Below, one piece after another: positions 47,664 to 48,812 of a stretch of 48,812 bases of DNA (positions are counted from its first letter, which is position 1; every line of letters begins with the position of its first letter). The stretch is taken from the NCBI GenBank assembly GCA_937922435.1, contig CAKZVT010000028.1:1-48812 (forward strand). Reading direction: 5' to 3'. Made by a program: the position numbers and the translations under genes. The notes beneath the pieces are model-generated. The model was not told where the DNA came from. It ran no database searches and saw only the letters and a program-made list of their open reading frames with translations. The stretch is from an uncultured Prevotella sp. (lineage in GTDB: Bacteria; Bacteroidota; Bacteroidia; Bacteroidales; Bacteroidaceae).

Positions 47664-47760
47664 CAATATGCCGTCTTTCGCAATGCAAAAGGCCACCTTT
47701 CGCATCCTGAAAGGCCATCTTTTGCAAGCTAAAAGACGGCCTTTTACAACGCATTGGATA
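47660..47760. repeat. AAAGGCC palindrome cluster, copy 6
   Basis: Nested inverted repeats: outer arms TATCCAAT (47660-47667) and ATTGGATA (47753-47760), with GCCGTCTTT, AAAAGGCCACCTTT, AAAGGCCATCTTTTGC and AAAAGACGGCCTTTT inside. It is the largest cluster. 47761-47950 beyond it holds nothing I can name. Confidence 0.75.
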
Positions 47761-47953
47761 TCAGGCAGTTGCGAAGGCGGCCAACAGACATGCCGCAAAC
47801 GGCGGAAAGGCGGCAGGCTGAGGCGGCCCTACGAATGACGCGAAGCAGGCGCACAGGGCCGCAACACTCCAGTGGGAAACAGCAGGATGAACATTGAATA
47901 AAAGGAAAATAAAAGCGAGCAAATGTTAAATAATAGATTTTTGTGGCCAAAAA

Positions 47954-47985
47954 TTTGCATTTTACAGTGTAAAACGTTATATTTG
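47954..47985 (+). promoter_or_regulatory. Promoter of candidate small RNA 2
   Basis: TTTG (47954-47957), 20 bp, then TATATTTG (47978-47985). Both elements are perfect. The terminator at 48028-48066 follows before any gene starts. Confidence 0.72.
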
Positions 47986-47991
47986 CGACAT

Positions 47992-48066
47992 CTTATTTAT
48001 GATTTCGAAGGTTTTAACGAAATCGCCAGAGGTTGACTGCATCCTGCGTCAACCTCTTTTTATTTT
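47992..48066 (+). ncRNA. Candidate small RNA 2 (about 75 nt)
   Basis: From a start near 47992 the RNA would form hairpin 1 (GATTTCG 48001-48007 with CGAAATC 48018-48024) and then an intrinsic terminator: AGAGGTTGAC (48028-48037) with GTCAACCTCT (48048-48057), perfect 10 bp, and TTTTTATTTT. The gene downstream (48188) has a separate promoter at 48132-48163, so this is an independent unit rather than its leader. No credible peptide is encoded. Confidence 0.62.
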
Positions 48067-48131
48067 AAGCGAGCCCAATGCGTCCGTTCGTCAGGAGTCA
48101 AAGCGGTTTACGCACATTTCCACCGTTATTA

Positions 48132-48163
48132 TTTGGCCGTTTGGATGGATTTGCATACTTTTG
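48132..48163 (+). promoter_or_regulatory. Promoter of the DUF6359 lipoprotein gene
   Basis: TTTG (48132-48135), 20 bp, then TACTTTTG (48156-48163). Start near 48170, leader about 18 nt. It fixes the start codon at 48188. Confidence 0.75.
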
Positions 48164-48187
48164 CCACAACAACATACACCTTACACC

Positions 48188-48706
48188 ATGAAAAGACTAC
48201 TGATAACAGCCGCCATGCTGGCCGCCGCCATCGCCTTTGGCTCGTGTGAGAAAGCTGAAATAGAGAAGGAGAAAGAGCCTGCCGGACAGACAGACGACCC
48301 CAGCGGAGGCTGGCTCGAGGAAGTGGGAGGCGAAGAGGACGACGGATTCGAGACGGGCAGCGTGGTCGACGTGGCGACATTCCGCAACAACGACATAGGC
48401 CGCCAGGTATGGGTGAAGGGCTACATCGTGGGCGCGGCGACAGGCGCAAACAACAGGGTAAGGTATGAGTTGGAACCTCCGTTCACATACGACACGGCCA
48501 TACTGCTGGCCGACGACCCGGCGGAGACCAGCGTCGACAGGATGATTTCAGTACGCCTGGTGCAAGGCGAACGCCGCGAGCTGCTCAACCTGGCCGACCA
48601 TCCCGAGAACAGGGGCAAACGCATAGCCGTGTTCGGACTGCGTGAGACGTACCTCAAGATGCCCGGAATACAAGACATCGACGCATACAAATTCCCTTTA
48701 GACTAA
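48188..48706 (+). CDS. DUF6359-like OB-fold lipoprotein
   Basis: Protein of 172 aa. Lipoprotein signal (MKRLLITAAMLAAAIAFGSC, C20) and an acidic linker (about 22-58) precede a domain with VDVATFRNNDIGRQVWVKGY and IVGAATG, then NRGKRIAVFGLRETYL. I recognise this as DUF6359, an OB-fold-like Bacteroidales surface family with unknown ligand. The ATG at 48188 is used; the frame upstream to 47999 crosses a terminator and the promoter. Confidence 0.78.
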   Translation: MKRLLITAAMLAAAIAFGSCEKAEIEKEKEPAGQTDDPSGGWLEEVGGEEDDGFETGSVVDVATFRNNDIGRQVWVKGYIVGAATGANNRVRYELEPPFTYDTAILLADDPAETSVDRMISVRLVQGERRELLNLADHPENRGKRIAVFGLRETYLKMPGIQDIDAYKFPLD

Positions 48707-48757
48707 GCCGCCGCAGGCCATGCAAAACGCACGGGGCGCGTACAAAATGTCAAAAAC

Positions 48758-48811
48758 ACGTGAGTTCGGTATAAGAAAACATCCTTTGTAGGGACATAAT
48801 TCATTATGTCC
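48758..48811. repeat. Repeat fragment and GGACATAAT palindrome at the window end
   Basis: ACGTGAGTTCGGTATAAGAA (from 48758) matches 40515-40535 at 19 of 21 positions. It is followed by a palindrome GGACATAAT-TC-ATTATGTCC (48792-48811), a fourth palindrome type in this window. The window ends here, so its extent is unknown. Confidence 0.5.
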
Positions 48812-48812
48812 G

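Noticed and set aside
47415..47838. Frames of 63 and 111 aa across repeat copy C and the following cluster
   Set aside because: Same repeat-derived peptides as in copies A and B; not genes.
1..48812. tRNA or rRNA genes
   Set aside because: I looked for tRNA-like T-arm and acceptor signatures and rRNA motifs in the intergenic regions and saw none; a tRNAscan run would be decisive.

Overview
The window reads as chromosomal DNA from a Bacteroidales bacterium close to Prevotella. The grounds are Bacteroidetes-type promoters (TTTG, about 19-20 bp, then TAnnTTTG) in front of many genes, almost no Shine-Dalgarno sites, RprXY-like signalling genes, several proteins with C-terminal type IX secretion (T9SS) sorting domains, and family assignments such as DUF4348, DUF6029 and Omp28. 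No tRNA, rRNA, CRISPR array or complete insertion sequence was seen.

Layout. 1-4.9 kb (minus): two-component system rprX-rprY and an EF-G paralogue whose GTPase motifs are degenerate. 5.0-6.2 kb: hemW. 6.3-11.0 kb (minus): a secreted pair, a fibronectin-III protein and a C10 cysteine peptidase, both T9SS cargo. 11.9-17.9 kb: fabI, then the minus-strand cluster lysS-gpsA-pgi-HAD phosphatase. 18.5-20.3 kb: an AlkZ-like protein with a QxQ motif and a B3/B4-domain protein. 20.4-22.5 kb: an envelope cassette in which two paralogous lipoproteins flank a small beta-barrel, with a divergent PAS/LuxR regulator. 23.4-25.4 kb: ligA. 25.8-27.6 kb: an AT-rich island with an OLD-type ATPase and a TOPRIM/DUF3226 protein, a likely defence pair. 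27.7-33.8 kb (minus): a triple-domain esterase, a TPR protein, def, ruvX and a SPOR lipoprotein. 34.0-34.9 kb: a small membrane/stress operon. 35.1-37.8 kb (minus): a metallo-hydrolase, murB and a DUF4348 lipoprotein. 38.0-40.4 kb: pheS and an MFS transporter. 40.7-41.1 kb: a toxin-antitoxin remnant whose PIN toxin is cut off by a repeat. 41.4-47.2 kb (minus): a five-gene envelope operon (TlpA, DUF6029 barrel, two Omp28 proteins, one unknown T9SS cargo). 48.2 kb: a DUF6359 lipoprotein.

The intergenic DNA is unusually structured. Three repeat families recur: (i) a 157-205 bp element built from CGGATTGCAAATCCG-type palindromes (three copies); (ii) clusters of AAAGGCC(G/A)-type palindromes (six copies); (iii) hairpins whose arms are degenerate 7-8 bp tandem repeats, different in sequence at each site (four copies). 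Two short transcription units, each with a full promoter, 60-75 nt of non-coding sequence and an intrinsic terminator, look like undescribed small RNAs (34961-35021 minus; 47992-48066 plus).

The leads I rate highest are the ATPase-TOPRIM pair, the two small RNA candidates, the repeat families (including one that truncated a toxin gene) and the lipoprotein-barrel-lipoprotein cassette. All functional calls come from reading motifs by eye; no database search was run.
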